9,828 nt of DNA from NCBI GenBank assembly GCA_023416335.1, contig JAEZHY010000249.1, positions 1 through 9,828 on the forward strand, given 5' to 3'. The notes under the pieces were generated by a model. That model was not told the origin of the DNA. It was given only the letters and a program-made list of their open reading frames with translations, and made no database searches. The position numbers and the translations under genes are program-made. How positions within the stretch are numbered: position 1 is the stretch's first letter; every line of letters begins with the position of its first letter. The stretch comes from Pseudomonadota bacterium (lineage in GTDB: Bacteria; Desulfobacterota; Syntrophobacteria; Syntrophobacterales; Syntrophobacteraceae). Of the stretch, positions 7,240 to 9,828 are shown piece by piece.

Positions 7240-9345
7240 ATGTTAGTTCGGGGTTTCAGCCTCAAGGGCAGGATCGGAAGAAAGTGGGCAATTTTTCTCT
7301 GTCTGGGGGTGCTTTTGGCGCTCTCATCTCTTCTTCATCAGGCTTCCGCGAACACCCAGGTTGCCCAGACGCAGCTCCTGGGAGGCATAATTCAAAAATA
7401 TGTCGATCCCATGCCGGACGTCTCGACCGGACGTGTAAACGCCAAGGCTATTACGGTCAGCATGGAGGAGGTCCAGCAGAAGGTTTTGCCGAACAGTTTC
7501 TACACTGCGCTGGCTGCGCCATACAGCGCGGGAACTTATGTCTGGGCTTACAACGTACAGGGCAAGGGCGCCCTCTACCCGGCCTACACGATCGAAGCCG
7601 TCCGCAACACCCCAACTCAGGTGACTTATACAAACAATCTCCAGCAGGCGGGCGGGCTGCCGCCTGTTCTCCAGCAATACCTGACGGTGGACCAGACCAT
7701 ACACTGGGCGGACCCTCTCATGCAGATGAGCCCGACAAACGCGCTTCCCTACACCGGCCCGGTGCCCGTGGTCACTCACCTTCATGGAGGCGAAGTCCCT
7801 TCGCTCTATGACGGAAATCCCGATGCATGGTTTACCCCTACCGGTCTTCACGGCCCTGCATACAGGACGGTAGCCGCTACAACTCCCAATTCGGCTATTT
7901 ATCGCTACCTGAACAAGCAGAACGCTGCGACCTTGTGGTTCCACGACCATGCACTGGGAGCGACCCGGCTCAACGTATACGGCGGCCTTGCCGGTTTCTA
8001 TCTCCTTCGGGATACCCAGGACACGGGCCTGCCCACCAATCCCCTGAACCTTCCCGCAAATCCTTATGAAAAGGAGATCGTCATTCAGGACCGCATGTTC
8101 GATACAAACGGCCAGTGGTTCTTTCCGGACATTGGGGCCAACCCGACGGTTCACCCGTTCTGGGTGCCCGAGTTCTTCGGGGATGTCATCGTCGTGAACG
8201 GCAAGGCCTGGCCGTATCTGAACGTGGAACCCCGCCGGTACCGTTTCCGTCTCCTCAACGGTTCGAACGCAAGATTTTACCGCCTGTCCATTCCGGGCCT
8301 TACCATGTGGCAGATCGGGACCGACGGCGGGCTGCTCGATAATCCCGTTCAGTTCAGCACGCTTCTTCTCGCCCCGGGTGAACGGGCAGATATCATAATC
8401 GACTTTTCACCTGTGGCCGGAAAAAGACTGCTTGTTCGCAATACGGCTCCCGCCCCCTATCCTGGCGGAGCAGTCGTCAACACGGCTACGGTCGGCCAGA
8501 TAATGCAGTTCCGGGTGGCTAAAACTGCGACCGGTGCCGACACTTCCTACAATCCGGTGACGGGCGGCGCGCTGCGGGCCGCGAATCCCATTCAGAGGCT
8601 GGCCAATCCTGCGACGGGCGTCGCAAATGTGGTTCCTGATGTAACGCGCCAGTTGACGCTCAATGAAAACCTTTCTGCGACCGCCAATCCTCTCGAGGTG
8701 CTGATCAACAACTCTAAATGGACCGGTCTGCGCCCGGACAACACGCCCATTCCCGGTGCGACCGCCTCGATGCCTACTGCCGCCGCCGCCGCAAAAGGAA
8801 ACGTATGGAGAACCGAGCTTCCGCGTGTCGGCGCCACCGAGCTTTGGGAAATAATCAACCTGACCGTCGATGCCCATCCCATTCACCTGCACCTGGTGCA
8901 GTTCCAATTGGTTAACCGGCAGCCGTTCAATAAGGCTGGATATACGAATGTATACAATGCGGCTTTCCCGGGAGGGACTTACGGGGGCGTGACTTATGCC
9001 GCTGGAGCGTACATCCCGGCATTCGGTCCTCCGGGTGCCTATCTCACGGCGAACGCAGCCGGTGCGCTGGGGGGGAATCCGAATGTCAATCCCTATTTGC
9101 TGAAGACACCCGCGGCGCCGCAGCCCTGGGAGCAGGGCTGGAAAGATACCGTAGTGATGATGCCCAACCAGGTTACGCGAATCCTTGTCCGTTTCGCTCC
9201 CCAGGATCAGGTCGTCGGTACGACCACGCCCGGAGTGAACACCTTCCCATTCGACCCGACGAAGGGACCGGGATATGTCTGGCATTGTCACATCCTGGAC
9301 CACGAGGACAATGAAATGATGAGGCCATATACTCCGGTTCCGTAA
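7240..9345 (+). CDS. Exported multicopper oxidase, CotA/laccase-bilirubin oxidase type
   Basis: A 701-aa enzyme predicted to oxidise a metal or phenolic substrate at a type 1 copper and reduce O2 to water at a trinuclear copper site. The N-terminus is a Sec signal peptide: basic n-region, hydrophobic core about 17-32, probable cleavage after ASA (residues 36-38). No twin-arginine motif is seen, so it is probably periplasmic. All four copper motifs are intact: HLHGG (180-184), WFHDHALG (233-240), HPIHLH (546-551) and WHCHILDHEDNEMM (681-694). By CotA spacing, type 1 ligands are H546, C683, H688 and axial M693; type 2 are H180 and H549; type 3 are H182, H235, H237, H551, H682 and H684. It is longer than B. 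subtilis CotA (513 aa), mainly from an Ala/Thr/Asn-rich linker (about 425-520) and a Gly/Ala/Tyr-rich insertion (about 563-630) before GWKDTV. It is monocistronic here and followed 33 nt later by repeat copy B. The substrate cannot be read from sequence; Mn, Cu or Fe detoxification or phenol oxidation are all possible. Confidence 0.95.
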   Translation: MLVRGFSLKGRIGRKWAIFLCLGVLLALSSLLHQASANTQVAQTQLLGGIIQKYVDPMPDVSTGRVNAKAITVSMEEVQQKVLPNSFYTALAAPYSAGTYVWAYNVQGKGALYPAYTIEAVRNTPTQVTYTNNLQQAGGLPPVLQQYLTVDQTIHWADPLMQMSPTNALPYTGPVPVVTHLHGGEVPSLYDGNPDAWFTPTGLHGPAYRTVAATTPNSAIYRYLNKQNAATLWFHDHALGATRLNVYGGLAGFYLLRDTQDTGLPTNPLNLPANPYEKEIVIQDRMFDTNGQWFFPDIGANPTVHPFWVPEFFGDVIVVNGKAWPYLNVEPRRYRFRLLNGSNARFYRLSIPGLTMWQIGTDGGLLDNPVQFSTLLLAPGERADIIIDFSPVAGKRLLVRNTAPAPYPGGAVVNTATVGQIMQFRVAKTATGADTSYNPVTGGALRAANPIQRLANPATGVANVVPDVTRQLTLNENLSATANPLEVLINNSKWTGLRPDNTPIPGATASMPTAAAAAKGNVWRTELPRVGATELWEIINLTVDAHPIHLHLVQFQLVNRQPFNKAGYTNVYNAAFPGGTYGGVTYAAGAYIPAFGPPGAYLTANAAGALGGNPNVNPYLLKTPAAPQPWEQGWKDTVVMMPNQVTRILVRFAPQDQVVGTTTPGVNTFPFDPTKGPGYVWHCHILDHEDNEMMRPYTPVP

Positions 9346-9377
9346 AAGAACCCCGGCTTGCAGCTCGCAGGTCGGCC

Positions 9378-9580
9378 AGGCCTGATACGGAGTTGCATTC
9401 AAGAAGGAACCAAATAGCGTGGGGACCGGTGGCCCCCACACCCCCTGCGCCGCTCTGCGGCTTACCTGGCGCTTGCTGTGGCGCCCCGCAAAGGCAGCGG
9501 GGCAGGCACAGCAAGCGCCGAGCGATCGGCCCAAGAGGGCCGAAATCTGGTGCAAGTGCCCGGCGGGGGGCAACCTCTTC
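9378..9580 (+). repeat. Dispersed structured repeat, copy B (3' side of the oxidase gene)
   Basis: This is the second copy of the element at 3242-3433, inverted in the window but oriented the same way relative to the gene it follows. Core 9410-9556. Predicted consecutive hairpins: GTGGGG/CCCCAC (9419-9424 with 9434-9439), GCCGC-TCT-GCGGC (9449-9461), a long stem of 12 bp (9469-9480 with 9507-9518) with an inner 7-bp stem (9483-9489 with 9497-9503), and GGCCC-AAGA-GGGCC (9528-9541). None of the ~9 differences from copy A falls in the 12-bp stem. It begins 33 nt after the oxidase stop codon, so it would be transcribed as that gene's 3' untranslated region unless transcription ends earlier. Confidence 0.85.
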
Positions 9581-9627
9581 CACCTTGGCTGGGAATTAGA
9601 TATCAACTTGAAAACAATTTAGTATAA

Positions 9628-9656
9628 GACCGCGCCCCGACACAAGGGGCGCGGTC
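9628..9656. terminator. Strong GC hairpin, possible terminator
   Basis: A perfect 11-bp stem GACCGCGCCCC (9628-9638) / GGGGCGCGGTC (9646-9656) with the 7-nt loop GACACAA. It would be very stable in RNA, but no T-run follows on the plus strand (CGGCGATAATG). The minus strand has only the mixed AT stretch ATACTAAATTGTTTT. It could stop transcription from the oxidase gene, protect a 3' end, or be another dispersed palindrome. Confidence 0.5.
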
Positions 9657-9693
9657 CGGCGATAATGCTGCTGCATTGGGAACACTACCTCAG

Positions 9694-9724
9694 CTGGTTC
9701 CCAAGCTCCGGGGGCTGTTGCCCC
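9694..9724. repeat. GGTTCCCAAGC half-palindrome plus small hairpin
   Basis: CTGGTTCCCAAGCTCC (9694-9709) exactly matches the minus-strand left arm of the palindrome at 3212-3238, but the expected right arm is missing. It is replaced by a different hairpin, GGGGC-TGTT-GCCCC (9711-9724). This is a truncated or rearranged family member. Confidence 0.6.
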
Positions 9725-9738
9725 AAATGGAGACGGAA

Positions 9739-9810
9739 CTGGTTCCCGGGCATTTTTCGACGGAGCCCCCAATCCCGTCATCCCGGCAGTGCTTTTGAGC
9801 CGGGAACCAG
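9739..9810. repeat. Nested inverted repeat, CTGGTTCCCGG family
   Basis: CTGGTTCCCGG (9739-9749) and CCGGGAACCAG (9800-9810) form a perfect 11-bp inverted repeat with a 50-nt spacer. The right arm overlaps a second hairpin, TCCCGGC (9781-9787) with GCCGGGA (9799-9805) around an 11-nt loop, giving two alternative folds. The 'CCCGGCAxTGCTTTTxxGCCGGGA' type of sequence is a common dispersed intergenic repeat in deltaproteobacteria as I recall it. The rest of 9346-9828 holds no gene. Confidence 0.6.
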
Positions 9811-9828
9811 GGTTTTGACTTCGTCCTT

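Noticed and set aside
8407..9606. Minus-strand open frame of 399 codons opposite the oxidase gene
   Set aside because: It is a shadow frame of a well-supported multicopper oxidase gene; its composition is Arg/Gly/Ser-rich with no ribosome binding site or domain.

Overview
The window looks like chromosomal DNA from a GC-rich deltaproteobacterium (Desulfobacterota). I infer this from the CarB sequence, codon usage, the DACNV-type protein and the many short GC-rich palindromes between genes. Syntrophobacter or a relative is my best guess, but nothing here proves the genus.

Layout, left to right. Positions 1-761 hold no credible gene, only short palindromes. Three minus-strand genes follow. The first is a small TTG-started lipoprotein of unknown function (762-1268). 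The second is a cytoplasmic protein (1516-2865) with a DACNV-type N-terminal region and a C-terminal diadenylate-cyclase-like (DAC/DisA_N) domain, whose usual RHR motif reads RHN. The third is carB, the large subunit of carbamoyl-phosphate synthase (3437-6637). carA is not in the window. A gene-free stretch of about 600 bp (6638-7239) separates carB from a divergent plus-strand gene for an exported CotA/laccase-type multicopper oxidase (7240-9345). The rest, to 9828, is non-coding and full of inverted repeats.

The most unusual non-coding feature is a roughly 190-200 bp element present twice in opposite orientations: 3242-3433, just past the carB stop, and 9378-9580, just past the oxidase stop. 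Relative to the gene it follows, each copy has the same orientation. A 147-bp core differs by about 9 substitutions and no gaps. It can fold into four consecutive hairpins whose stems are almost untouched by those substitutions. Copies of a separate short palindrome family built on GGTTCCCAAGC lie nearby.

The genes do not form one obvious pathway. carB supplies carbamoyl phosphate for pyrimidine and arginine synthesis. The oxidase acts outside the cytoplasm on metals or phenolic compounds using O2. The DAC-like protein points to c-di-AMP or related nucleotide signalling. Gaps of 571 bp (carB to DAC gene) and 247 bp (DAC gene to lipoprotein gene) argue against a tight operon.
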